A stretch of DNA of 64,000 nt from Streptomyces sp. CB02009. GTDB lineage: Bacteria; Actinomycetota; Actinomycetes; Streptomycetales; Streptomycetaceae. Below the pieces are notes generated by a model. That model did not search any database. It worked only from the letters and a program-made list of their open reading frames with translations, and was not told where the DNA came from. Location of the stretch: the NCBI RefSeq assembly GCF_001905825.1, contig NZ_LIVV01000001.1:1502379-1566378 (forward strand). The letters are read 5' to 3'. The position numbers and the translations under genes were made by a program. Shown here piece by piece: positions 52,712-61,030 of the stretch (the stretch's first letter is position 1; each line of letters begins with the position of its first letter).

Positions 52712-52858
52712 GCGGAGCATCCTGCCGAATCACACTCGCCCCGGACCAACCGTTTTTCCGGACGGTCGGGGCGTCCGTCCCCGGTGGCCGTGGCGGTGGC
52801 GGTGGCGGTGCTGGTGGACACGGACGCGTCGCAGTCCGACGCGACCGGCCGGTGTCGG

Positions 52859-53542
52859 TCAGGACGTGTGGGTCCGGAGGCCGTCGAGGATGAGGTTCAG
52901 TCCGAAGTCGAGCGCGGGCCGGGCATCGCCGTCGTCCTCCAAGGCGCCCGTGGCCATCAGGGACACGAGGGTGGGGAACTGGTCGGGCCGGACGACCTGG
53001 GCGAGAAGGTTCCCGTAGTCCGTGCCGGACGGGACGATCTCGGTGGTGATCCGGGCCAGGTCGCGGACGGCGCTGGAGATGAACATGGCCGTGGCGACCA
53101 GGTTCTCGGCCGCGAGGCCCGACCGGGCCAGAGGCCGCAGAAGGGCCTCGAACCAGGCCAGTTCGTTCGGTCCGGTGGGGGCTCCGGTGGTCGCCACGCG
53201 CAGCATCCACGGGTGGGCGAGGTAGAAGTCCCAGGCAGCGTCGGCCCAGTTCAGGATCTCGGCGCGCCACTCCTGCCCCGACTCCGCAGGGGGACGGCCC
53301 TGTGCTCGGTCGGCCATCAGGGCGACCAGCTGGTCCTTCCCGGGGACGTGCCGGTACAGGGCCATCGCGGTGTACCCGAGCTCGCCGGCGACCCGCTGCA
53401 TCGACACCGCGCCCAGACCCTCGGCGTCGGCCAGCGCGATGGCGGCCTCGACGATGCCGCCGACGCTGAGGGAGGACCGCGCGCTCTCCTTCGTCTCCCA
53501 CAGGAGCCGGAAGGTGGCCGCCGCGCTCTTGTCCCCTGACAC
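52859..53542 (-). CDS. TetR family regulator (TetR class with C-terminal TetR-C domain)
   Basis: The 227-residue protein has SGDKSAAATFRLLWETKESA, then a helix-turn-helix SVGGIVEAAIALADAEGLGA and MQRVAGELGYTAMALYRHVPGKDQL. The rest resembles the tetracycline-repressor C-terminal domain of about 140 residues. GTG at 53542 starts two bases after the stop of the upstream membrane-protein gene, so they are coupled. It probably regulates that membrane gene. Confidence 0.9.
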   Translation of the reverse strand: MSGDKSAAATFRLLWETKESARSSLSVGGIVEAAIALADAEGLGAVSMQRVAGELGYTAMALYRHVPGKDQLVALMADRAQGRPPAESGQEWRAEILNWADAAWDFYLAHPWMLRVATTGAPTGPNELAWFEALLRPLARSGLAAENLVATAMFISSAVRDLARITTEIVPSGTDYGNLLAQVVRPDQFPTLVSLMATGALEDDGDARPALDFGLNLILDGLRTHTS

Positions 53543-53544
53543 TG

Positions 53545-54243
53545 CTACCGCCGATTCCCCGAGGCCGATTCCGGTCGCCCAGCATAGTGGCGGGCGTTTC
53601 GGTGTTGGAGCAGTGCGATGCCGAACGCGAGGACCCAGTAGGCGTACAGGCTGGCGATGACGGCCGTTGTGCCCCATCCGTTGGCGCTGAAGAACTCTCC
53701 GGTGTCATTGCCGAAGTAGAGCGACGGGACGAACGCGAGATTGATCAGGGCGATGGCGTAAGCCGACCGGGCGGCCCATGGGAACAGCAGTCCTGAGCGT
53801 GCAGCGGCGTACCCGGCGGCCACCAGGAAGACCGCGGTGAGGATGCGGCCGATCGAGCCGTACAGCAGATAGGAGCCCTCCGCGGTGATGGTCGGATCGA
53901 CCGGCTCCGCGGCGGCTATGACCTCCCCGGCCTGCAGGGAGTGGGCGACGAAGGTGCCCGCGATGTAGGCCAGTGCCGCGCCGTACGCGAGGTCCGCGAC
54001 CCAGCCGCAGGCCGGGTCCGCCCGGCGGACGAGCTCGCGGACTCCGGTGGCGAATCCCAGAAGCAGGACGAGGACGACCAGGCTGAGCATGATGCGCGTC
54101 AGCACGTTGGAGTCGGGCGGTGCCCCGTCATGGACGAAGTAGAGCGGCACCTCGATGACCTGCAGGACGGTGAACGCGACGCCGGTGACACCCGTGAACG
54201 TGCGCAGCGGTAAGCCGTCGGAGCGCGATGCTGTATATGACAT
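53545..54243 (-). CDS. Integral membrane protein, about six helices (DUF4386-like)
   Basis: The 232-residue protein has about six hydrophobic helices; examples are FTGVTGVAFTVLQVIEVPLYF, cut here to its core VAFTVLQVIEVPLYFV, and RIMLSLVVLVLLLGFATGV. It resembles DUF4386-like membrane proteins, a call made from memory and unsure. The ATG at 54243 has TACACT seven bases before and TTGACC 16 bases further, so the mRNA is leaderless. It is coupled to the TetR gene. Function unknown. Confidence 0.75.
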   Translation of the reverse strand: MSYTASRSDGLPLRTFTGVTGVAFTVLQVIEVPLYFVHDGAPPDSNVLTRIMLSLVVLVLLLGFATGVRELVRRADPACGWVADLAYGAALAYIAGTFVAHSLQAGEVIAAAEPVDPTITAEGSYLLYGSIGRILTAVFLVAAGYAAARSGLLFPWAARSAYAIALINLAFVPSLYFGNDTGEFFSANGWGTTAVIASLYAYWVLAFGIALLQHRNARHYAGRPESASGNRR

Positions 54244-54250
54244 AAGCGTG

Positions 54251-54278
54251 AGTGTATGCCGTAAACTCAACGGGTCAA
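54251..54278 (-). promoter_or_regulatory. Leaderless promoter of the membrane-protein/TetR unit
   Basis: On the minus strand, TTGACC (54278-54273) and TACACT (54256-54251) are 16 bases apart, and the ATG at 54243 is seven bases after the -10. Confidence 0.65.
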
Positions 54279-54718
54279 CAGAATCCGCTGAGCCGACTGC
54301 CGGACCCCCTCGGCCTGGACGCCCCTCCCTCTCGCCGCAGTCATGCCCCGTGGCCCCGCCGCAGTCACGCCGTCTGGCCCTCGCGCCGCGGAAGCCGAGT
54401 CCGAGGGCGGTACGGCAACTGCCTGGCTCCGAGGCATGCCGAGCGGCGGGGTGCGGACAGGCGCGGTCACGCCGACGAGGATCACGAGTTCGTGGCCCCC
54501 GGGATTGCTCTGCGGGGGGACTATCGCCGCCCGCTACGGCCCCGGCCGCATCAGCAAACTCATCGCCGCCGCCCGCACCCCCCTCACCTGCGAAACTCAG
54601 GATGAAAGAGGCTCACTCAGGGTCGGAAGTGAAAGGGTGGCCCCCGCTTTTCCGTATTCTCGCCGCATCGGCGTCGGCCGTCTGTTCAGCTCCTCCGGTC
54701 GACGCTACTGTCAGGACA
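54279..54718. other. 440-base region without a recognisable gene
   Basis: The left part is GC-rich and has an imperfect 23-base direct repeat beginning CGCCGCAGTCA near 54336 and 54359. Open frames exist in several phases but none shows a domain. From about 54600 the sequence is less GC-rich, leading to the promoter TACTGT (54706-54711) of the next gene. Confidence 0.5.
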
Positions 54719-56011
54719 ATGATGAAGTTCAGTGGGCAGCCTGCCGTTCCCGCCGCCGTCAAATCGTCATTGCAGTCCTTGATCGACAATCGGAAATCGT
54801 TCAGCCCGCAGTTACGTGAATTCCTCGACCTGGTCGACGGAAACCCCACCTGTCACCTATTCATCGACGCACTCGCTTCAAGCGTCGATGAGCACGGGTC
54901 CACCGGTGTGTTCGTGAGTCCGCCCCAGGCACCGCAGGGCACCCTGATCGCGGAGGCGCTCCTGCTCGAGCCGCAGATGATCCTCGCGCCGCACGAGTCG
55001 TTCATCAAGGTGACCGTGATGGCGGGCCCGGGAACGGACCCGGGTCAGGCAGCGGTCACCCTGCTGCACGAACTGGAGCTCCACGTGGCACCGGCCAGTG
55101 ACCTGCTCAGGGAGATCAGTCAGGACGTGCGGTCCGACGACGCCCGACTCGGGCTGGTCCTCGCCTACCTGCGCCGCCCCGACGAGCACGTCGCCCTCGA
55201 CCGCCAGGAGCAGTACGTCCGTAGCGCGGCCCGGATCCGCCTGGCCACGGTGGGGAGTTCCGTGCACGACTGGGGCGCCCACCTGATGACGGCTGCCTGC
55301 GCGGACGCCCTTGAGCAGTTCGCGGCCTACGAGACCACCCCGCCGAACCGGGTGGCGAACTCGGTGGAACGCACACGATGGCTGGCGGCCCTGGTCGAAG
55401 CCCTTCGGAGCCGTGGCCCCGAGGCCGTTCTCCAGGCGCAACCGCCGGCCCGGCCTGCGGTCCACGCACGCCCCGCCGTCGAGGGCGACCTGTCCACGCT
55501 GGTGGCCTTCAGGACGTTCCAGCGCGTCGACCCGCTCGACATCATCGACGAGGCGCGGACGGCACACGGCGCAACGGTGCTCGGTGTGCTGGACCTCTAC
55601 CGGCACCGGATCGTTCCCGCCCTCCTGGCCCAGGCAGGCCCCCTCGGGCTGACCGACACGATCCAGCAGACGTTCTTCCTGACCTACCACGGCGTGCCGG
55701 GCCTGATCGCCTGGGAGGCCGGCAACACCGCTGCCGGTACCGCCGACGGCAGCCTGGAGGACGTGAAGGTCGTCCCTGCATGGCCACCGAGGGAGCCGGT
55801 CTTCTGGCTCACCCGCGAGGAACGCACCTCATGGAACCGGGACACGGGCATTCCCCGGTCGGTGCTCGACACCCCGGGCATCGAGAACGGAAGCCACCTC
55901 TACGTCGACGGCGTGAAGTACCGTGCGGCGGTTGCCGACAGTGATCGGGTCGGTGAAACGAGGCTCTTCCCCTACGGCCGCAGATACATGGCGCTGCGCC
56001 CGGTCCGCTGA
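54719..56011 (+). CDS. Hypothetical protein, about 430 residues
   Basis: The protein starts MMKFSGQPAVPAAVKSSLQS and contains a helical N-terminal part, a central segment with LLHELELHVAPASDLLREIS, and a C-terminal part (WLTREERTSWNRDTGIPRSV). It has no signal or membrane helix and no recognisable catalytic motif; HELELH does not match HExxH. The ATG at 54719 lies seven bases after TACTGT, a leaderless signature. The first 40 codons are less GC-rich than neighbouring genes, which may mark transfer. It stands alone. Confidence 0.7.
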   Translation: MMKFSGQPAVPAAVKSSLQSLIDNRKSFSPQLREFLDLVDGNPTCHLFIDALASSVDEHGSTGVFVSPPQAPQGTLIAEALLLEPQMILAPHESFIKVTVMAGPGTDPGQAAVTLLHELELHVAPASDLLREISQDVRSDDARLGLVLAYLRRPDEHVALDRQEQYVRSAARIRLATVGSSVHDWGAHLMTAACADALEQFAAYETTPPNRVANSVERTRWLAALVEALRSRGPEAVLQAQPPARPAVHARPAVEGDLSTLVAFRTFQRVDPLDIIDEARTAHGATVLGVLDLYRHRIVPALLAQAGPLGLTDTIQQTFFLTYHGVPGLIAWEAGNTAAGTADGSLEDVKVVPAWPPREPVFWLTREERTSWNRDTGIPRSVLDTPGIENGSHLYVDGVKYRAAVADSDRVGETRLFPYGRRYMALRPVR

Positions 56012-56037
56012 CCGCGCCGACCGCCGAAGCACGAGCC

Positions 56038-56280
56038 CTGACGTTGTCGTCGCCGTCGACGGCGATGCCCCACGCCGCTCCCGCCGCGCTCGTACGGCCG
56101 GAGCGGTGTGGTGCCATCGGGGCGAATCATGATCACCGAGGAGTCGGCAGCGCTGCCCCGGGGGTCGAGAGCGCAGCCTTCGGGAGGCAGGGCTCCCGTG
56201 CCTCCGCAGGGGATGCCGACGAGTCCCGAGTTGGCGACCCACACATTCCCGACGCTGTCCGAGGCGATGCCCATGGGCGC
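56038..56280 (-). pseudogene. Remnant of a Vgb/NHL-type beta-propeller gene
   Basis: On the minus strand PMGIASDSVGNVWVANSGLV and then SVIMIRPDGTTPLRPYERGG are readable. The match continues as AWGIAVDGDDNV in another frame, so at least one frameshift is present. GIAxDxxGNVWVAN and WGIAVDGDDNV are typical blades of virginiamycin B lyase-like propellers. Only about 80 codons remain, with no start or stop, so the gene is dead. Confidence 0.5.
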
Positions 56281-56422
56281 GGGGTCACGGGCGTACCGAC
56301 ACCGGTGAACCCCGATACTGCTGCGGGCCCTCGTCGCCCTGGATGACTGCCTCCTCGGCGGCTGGGGACTTGCACGGCCGGCCCGCCGCGCGTCACCCTG
56401 ATGGTCGAGGGCGGGTGCTCAC

Positions 56423-57298
56423 GTGCACACCAGCGACGAGATCTACCACCGCGTGCTCTGGGACCCGCGCTTCGACCCCGAGCGGTTCGTCATGGGGGTC
56501 GCCGAGCGCGGGGCCCCACCGAAGCGCGTCCTGCTCGCCGACTTCGCGCCGGGCGGGGAGATCCCCTGGCACCGGGTGCTGTTCTTCGAGGTGGGCGGCC
56601 AGGTCGTCTGGGACCGGGCCTCCGGTGTCGACCGGCTCGACGAGACGCTTGGCGGGCCGGTCGGTCCCAAGGCGGATCCCGCACCCGGCGCGGCCCTCGA
56701 CGTCCTCGCCGTCCCGTCGACGAACCGCACCGCCGTCGCCTGGGTGCCGCCGCCCGAGCTGTGGCCGCCGATCCAGCACATCCGCCGCGCACACGACCGG
56801 CAGATCCACCGCTGGCCGCCGCACGTCAACGTGCTCTTCGGGTTCGTCCCCGAGGCCGAGTTCCCCCGCGCCCTGCCGCTGGTCGCCGCGGCGCTCGCCG
56901 AGACGCCGCCGTTCACCGCCCGCCTGGAGGGCGTCCACTGGTTCGCACACCGCGAGGACGCTACCGTCTGGCTCGACCCGGCCGCAGCGGATCACGAGCC
57001 CTGGGTGCGGCTGCGGGAGTCGCTGGACCTCCGCTTCCCGCTGTGCGGATCGCCGTCGCGCGGCTTCACCCCGCACCTGTCCCTCGGCCGTACCAAGGAC
57101 CCGCATGTCCTCGCCCGTACGGCGGGGGACCTCCTCGGTCCCATGACGGCCCTGGTCGACGGGCTGGTCCTGCTCTCCCGGCGCGGCGACGAGCCGATGC
57201 GGGTCCGGGCCCGCATCCTGCTCGGCAGCGGCGACGTACACCACCCGGAGAGTCCGGCCCCTCCGGGCGGCAACCCGCCGCCGTCAACGCGGGCCTAG
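56423..57298 (+). CDS. DUF504 (MJ1316-like) and 2'-5' RNA ligase-like fusion
   Basis: The 291-residue protein starts TSDEIYHRVLWDPRFDPERF, with VGxxxR and PWHRVLFFEVGG, typical of the DUF504/MJ1316 RNA cyclic-group end recognition domain (about 1-75). The second part (about 110-275) has the paired two-histidine motifs HVNV in WPPHVNVLFGFVP and HLSL in GFTPHLSLGR, as in 2'-5' RNA ligases and cyclic phosphodiesterases. It is likely an RNA end-processing enzyme for 2',3'-cyclic phosphates. GTG at 56423 is the start. It converges with the carbonic anhydrase gene. Confidence 0.82.
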   Translation: MHTSDEIYHRVLWDPRFDPERFVMGVAERGAPPKRVLLADFAPGGEIPWHRVLFFEVGGQVVWDRASGVDRLDETLGGPVGPKADPAPGAALDVLAVPSTNRTAVAWVPPPELWPPIQHIRRAHDRQIHRWPPHVNVLFGFVPEAEFPRALPLVAAALAETPPFTARLEGVHWFAHREDATVWLDPAAADHEPWVRLRESLDLRFPLCGSPSRGFTPHLSLGRTKDPHVLARTAGDLLGPMTALVDGLVLLSRRGDEPMRVRARILLGSGDVHHPESPAPPGGNPPPSTRA

Positions 57299-57315
57299 CA
57301 GCGGGCACTCTTCCT

Positions 57316-57338
57316 GGAGGCCCGCCGCACAGGCCTCC
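57316..57338. terminator. Hairpin between RNA ligase-like and carbonic anhydrase genes
   Basis: GGAGGCC and GGCCTCC flank nine bases between two convergent genes. A direct repeat, GCCGAGCAGTCGAAA, follows at about 57342 and 57357. Confidence 0.5.
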
Positions 57339-57378
57339 ACGGCCGAGCAGTCGAAAGCCGAGCAGTCGAAACGCGAGG

Positions 57379-58032
57379 TCATGCGGACGCGGGGCCCGTC
57401 CCTGCCTCGGCTGTTTCGGTGTGTACGTCGCCGTGGGTGGTGACGATTCGGGCGTTGCCTTCGGTGAGGGCGTAGCCGAGGCCGACGATGGCGACGTCGC
57501 CGGATGCGACCTGGTCGGAGAGGAGTCGGGAGCGTTCGAGCATGAGGTCGACGGTGTGGCGGATGTGTTCGTCGATGATGTCGGTGTCGGCGGTGAGTCC
57601 GGCGGTGCGGGCGGCGAGGATGCTGGGGGTGACGCGTTCGACGATGTCGCGGACGAAGCCGCCGGCGGCGAAGCCGTCTTCGACGGCGGCGCGTGCGGCG
57701 GCGACGGCGCCGCAGGAGTCGTGGCCGAGGACGACGACGAGGCGGGCGCCGAGCACGCTGGTGGCGTATTCGACGCTGCCCAGTACCTCGGTTCCCAGGA
57801 CGTGGCCGGCGGTGCGGACGACGAAGAGGTCGCCGAGTCCCTGGTCGAAGATGATCTCGGCGGCCAGTCGTGAGTCGGAGCATCCGAGGATCACGGCGAA
57901 GGGGTCCTGGCCGGGGGCCAGCTCGGTGCGGCGGGCGGCGTCCTGGTTGGGGTGCTGGGGCGCGCCGGACACGAAGCGCGTGTTGCCGGCGAGCAGGGCG
58001 TCGAGGGCCACGGCGGGAGAAGTTCTAGGCAT
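57379..58032 (-). CDS. Beta-class carbonic anhydrase
   Basis: The 217-residue protein has the zinc ligands Cys51 and Asp53 in GCSDSR, and His104 and Cys107 in GHDSCGA, in the correct order. It catalyses reversible hydration of carbon dioxide. It has no signal peptide. GC-rich codons are as in neighbours. It lies alone, converging with the RNA ligase-like gene, and its own promoter would be in the 180-base gap toward the Rieske gene. Confidence 0.95.
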   Translation of the reverse strand: MPRTSPAVALDALLAGNTRFVSGAPQHPNQDAARRTELAPGQDPFAVILGCSDSRLAAEIIFDQGLGDLFVVRTAGHVLGTEVLGSVEYATSVLGARLVVVLGHDSCGAVAAARAAVEDGFAAGGFVRDIVERVTPSILAARTAGLTADTDIIDEHIRHTVDLMLERSRLLSDQVASGDVAIVGLGYALTEGNARIVTTHGDVHTETAEAGTGPASA

Positions 58033-58213
58033 GGGGCCACCCTATGATCCGCCCGACCGCCCCGCCTTGGTGGATAGATCACAACGCGCGACGCGCATCC
58101 GGCGCGCGCCTCCCGCTACCTGCGATGCCCGGAGTCTGAGGCGACGTCCGGCTCCGGAGCTTCGTCCTCGGCCGCAGGGGCGCGGAGCTACCGTCACCGC
58201 CGACAGACGTCGG

Positions 58214-59314
58214 TCAGCAGCTGGGCGGTGTGAGCGGGACCCCGTTGGTGCGCAGCACCTCGCGCACATCGAGAATCAGCGGGAAGACCTCGTTGTTCCG
58301 GTCCTCGCCCTGTTCGTCCCACGCCCTCTGCTCGGCCTCCACCGCCATCCGGTCCTGAGCGAAGACACGCTCCGTGAATCGGCGGATGAGGGGCCAGGCG
58401 ATGTCGAGTACACCGGGGATCCCCGGCTTCGCGATGGTCAGAAGACCGTAGGCGTGGTTGGTGCGCTGCTCGGCGTCCTCGGGCACATACGCGACCCAGA
58501 GTGAGAACGCGGGCTGCCCGGAATTCTCGGGCACTGCCTGCAGCGTCTGGTACGGATACTGCGTGCGCACGGTGATGGCGTCGGGGGAGCTGCTGCCGGA
58601 AAGCCCTTCGGCGGAGAGCAGCCCCGCACCGCGGTCCTTCTTCCCGCCCTGCGGAATGAAGAGATAGCGAGCCTCGACGAACTGCGGCCCGGTCTCGTAT
58701 CCGAGAAGTTTCGGTTGAATCTTTCCCAGGATCTTCCGGTGCAGGAACTGATGGTTCATGTCGAGCAGATTCTCGTGCATGAAGCTGTAATGGCAGCGCA
58801 CGGTGCGAGAGAACGTCATCGTCTTGTGCTGGGAATCAAAGCCCGGAAGATTCGGGAACTCCGCCTCGGCGGCCTTCTCCGCATCACCCGGGAAAACGAA
58901 CACCAGGCCGTACGCTTCGCGGACCGGGTACGCGCGAACGCCTCGTGGCGGTCTGTCGACTCCCTTGGGAAGGTAGGGGATCTGAGAGATGCGTCCGTTG
59001 CCGCGATACGTCCACGCGTGGTAGCAGCACCGGAGCGTGTCACCCTCCACGACGCCCATGCTCAGGGGCACCTGGCGGTGCGCACAGCGGTCCTCGAGCG
59101 CGAAGACGCTGCCGCTCCGCCCGCGGTACAGGGCAATCCGCTCACCCGCGAAAACGGCGGCGAACGCCTTTCCCCTGGGGACGTTCCGGGAAAGGGCGAC
59201 CGGATACCAGAAGTCGGGATGGATGCCGATTCTTCGGAGGTCCGTGGCGTCGTGAGATCCAAGACCGGCCGACTGCTGCCGGGAACTCGACGAGGTCCCT
59301 GGTTCCGCCGTCAT
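58214..59314 (-). CDS. Rieske non-heme iron oxygenase
   Basis: The 366-residue protein has the Rieske [2Fe-2S] ligands Cys77-x-His79 (CAHRQ) and Cys96-x2-His99 (CCYHAW), and mononuclear iron ligands in ENLLDMNHQFLH (His188, His192) with Asp near 185. It is an oxygenase alpha-subunit-like enzyme; no ferredoxin or reductase gene is adjacent. Substrates range from aromatic acids to choline and sterols. GGGAGCGGTGA precedes the ATG. It is divergent from tsaD. Confidence 0.92.
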   Translation of the reverse strand: MTAEPGTSSSSRQQSAGLGSHDATDLRRIGIHPDFWYPVALSRNVPRGKAFAAVFAGERIALYRGRSGSVFALEDRCAHRQVPLSMGVVEGDTLRCCYHAWTYRGNGRISQIPYLPKGVDRPPRGVRAYPVREAYGLVFVFPGDAEKAAEAEFPNLPGFDSQHKTMTFSRTVRCHYSFMHENLLDMNHQFLHRKILGKIQPKLLGYETGPQFVEARYLFIPQGGKKDRGAGLLSAEGLSGSSSPDAITVRTQYPYQTLQAVPENSGQPAFSLWVAYVPEDAEQRTNHAYGLLTIAKPGIPGVLDIAWPLIRRFTERVFAQDRMAVEAEQRAWDEQGEDRNNEVFPLILDVREVLRTNGVPLTPPSC

Positions 59315-59712
59315 TCACCGCTCCCTCGTCGTACTGGCTTCCGCTCCGGAAGGTCCTTCGACGCGGCGCGTGGAAGCGCCTCGAGGCCTTGACGGCCAGT
59401 CTCCCCGCGTTTGGCTCTCGGAGCCCAGCTCGGGCGGTCCATTCGGGTCCGGCGCTGGGACGGGGCCTCCGGGTCGCGGGCGCCGCAGGGCTCCTGCGCG
59501 CGGAGCCCTGCGTACGGCGCCCCACGTACGGCGCCGAACGCGGGGCGGGGCACAGCTGACGGCGCTCGCCTGCGCGCGTGGCGTGGGGCGGGGGGGCCGG
59601 TGTCCGCACTCCCGGTCGATCAGCCCCCCTCGGCTACCTCCGGCGTGCCACGGGACTCTCTTATTGCCCATATATTGCAAGTGCAAGATCTAAGCAGAAG
59701 GAGTGGGCAGCA
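59315..59712. other. 398-base divergent region before tsaD
   Basis: This gap lies between the Rieske gene and tsaD. A TACGGCGCC repeat occurs twice near 59514-59534. The tsaD end is AT-rich with a -10-like TATATT at 59671-59676 and the palindrome at 59675-59686. No gene is visible. Confidence 0.55.
59675..59686. promoter_or_regulatory. Palindrome at the tsaD promoter
   Basis: TTGCA-AG-TGCAA is a perfect 5-bp inverted repeat overlapping the end of TATATT (59671-59676), which looks like a -10 box. A repressor here would block tsaD transcription. TTGCA half-sites are known for several regulators, so the protein cannot be named. Confidence 0.45.
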
Positions 59713-60789
59713 GTGGGTGGACCGATCGTCCTGGGTATCGAGTCGTCGTGCGACGAGACCGGCGCGGGGATCGTGCGGGACGGGAAGCTGCTCGCGCATG
59801 TCGTGGCGTCGAGCATGGACGAGCACGCACTGTTCGGCGGTGTGGTGCCGGAGATCGCCGCTCGGGCGCATCTGCAGGCGTTCAATCCGGTGGTGCGGGA
59901 GGCGCTCGATCAGGCGGGGCTGCGGCTGAGGCAGATCGACGCGGTCGCCGTCACCACCGGGCCGGGTCTCTCCGGCGCTCTCCAGGTCGGTCTCGCCGGG
60001 GCGAAGACCCTCGCCTACGCGGCCGGGGTGCCGCTCTACGGCGTGCACCACCTTGCCGGGCATGTCGCCGCCGACACCCTTGAGCACGGCCCGCTGCCCA
60101 CCCCGTGCGTGGTGCTGATCGTCTCCGGCGGGCATACGTCCCTGCTGCTCGTCCGGGACCTGGTGCGCGAGCCGATCCTGCACCTGGGGGACACGCTCGA
60201 CGACGCGGCGGGGGAGTGCTTCGACAAGGTCGCCCGCATCATGGGCCTGTCCTACCCGGGCGGGCCGGCCATCGACCGGGCCGCCCGGGAGGGGAACCCG
60301 CGCGCGGTGGACTTTCCCCGGCCCCTCACGCGCCCGGGTGACGACCCGTACGCCTTCTCCTTCTCCGGGCTCAAGACGGCTGCCGCCCGCTGGGTCGAGA
60401 AGCACCGGGCCCAGGGGATCGGCCTGCCCGTCGCGGACGGGGCCGCCGCTCTTCAGGAGGCGGTCGCCGATGTCCTGACCTGCAAGGCGCTGGCCGCCTG
60501 CGCGGCGCACGAGGTGAGGACGCTGATCGTGGTCGGCGGGGTGGCCGCGAACTCCCGGGTCCGGGGCCTGGCCGAGCAGCGGTGCGCCGCCGCGGGGGTG
60601 GAGCTGCGGGTGCCCCCGATGACGCTGTGCACGGACAACGGCGCCATGATCGCGGCCGTCGGCGACCTCCTCGTACGGTCCGGCGCCGAGCCCGCCCCGC
60701 TGGACGTGTCGATCGACCCGTCGGCCCCGCTGGAGTACGCCTCCCTGACCCCGCTGCCGCAGGCCGGGGCCGGAGCCAGAGCCGCCTGA
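59713..60789 (+). CDS. tsaD: TsaD: tRNA N6-threonylcarbamoyladenosine transferase subunit (isolated copy)
   Basis: The 358-residue protein has the Kae1/TsaD fold from residue 5: [15 protein letters not shown], the metal-binding HHLAGH (His113, His117), [10 protein letters not shown], and [10 protein letters not shown] near the end. TsaD transfers threonylcarbamoyl to A37 of ANN-decoding tRNAs, with TsaB and TsaE. These partners are not adjacent here, unlike the tsaE-tsaB-rimI-tsaD cluster usual in Streptomyces. The GTG start has GGAG nine bases before. This may be a second copy; only the full genome can tell. Confidence 0.92.
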   Translation: MGGPIVLGIESSCDETGAGIVRDGKLLAHVVASSMDEHALFGGVVPEIAARAHLQAFNPVVREALDQAGLRLRQIDAVAVTTGPGLSGALQVGLAGAKTLAYAAGVPLYGVHHLAGHVAADTLEHGPLPTPCVVLIVSGGHTSLLLVRDLVREPILHLGDTLDDAAGECFDKVARIMGLSYPGGPAIDRAAREGNPRAVDFPRPLTRPGDDPYAFSFSGLKTAAARWVEKHRAQGIGLPVADGAAALQEAVADVLTCKALAACAAHEVRTLIVVGGVAANSRVRGLAEQRCAAAGVELRVPPMTLCTDNGAMIAAVGDLLVRSGAEPAPLDVSIDPSAPLEYASLTPLPQAGAGARAA

Positions 60790-61030
60790 CGGAGATGGCC
60801 GAACGGGGAGGGCATGGCCGGATGCCATGGCCTCCCCGCCGTCCGGCACGGCCGGCTGACCGCTCTGGTCCGGGACGGTCGGCTTGTCCGCTCTGCTCCG
60901 GTACGGTCGGCCGTCCGTTTCCGCCGCTGTACGGTCGGCCGTCCGCTTCCGTCGCCGACCGTGGTGATCCGCCCGGAGGGCTCCGTCAGGTCACTCCGCT
61001 GTCACTCCGCCGACCGCCGCCACTCCGCTG

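Noticed and set aside
54719..56011. Metalloprotease motif in LLHELELHV
   Set aside because: The spacing is HExxxH, not HExxH, and no third ligand is obvious.
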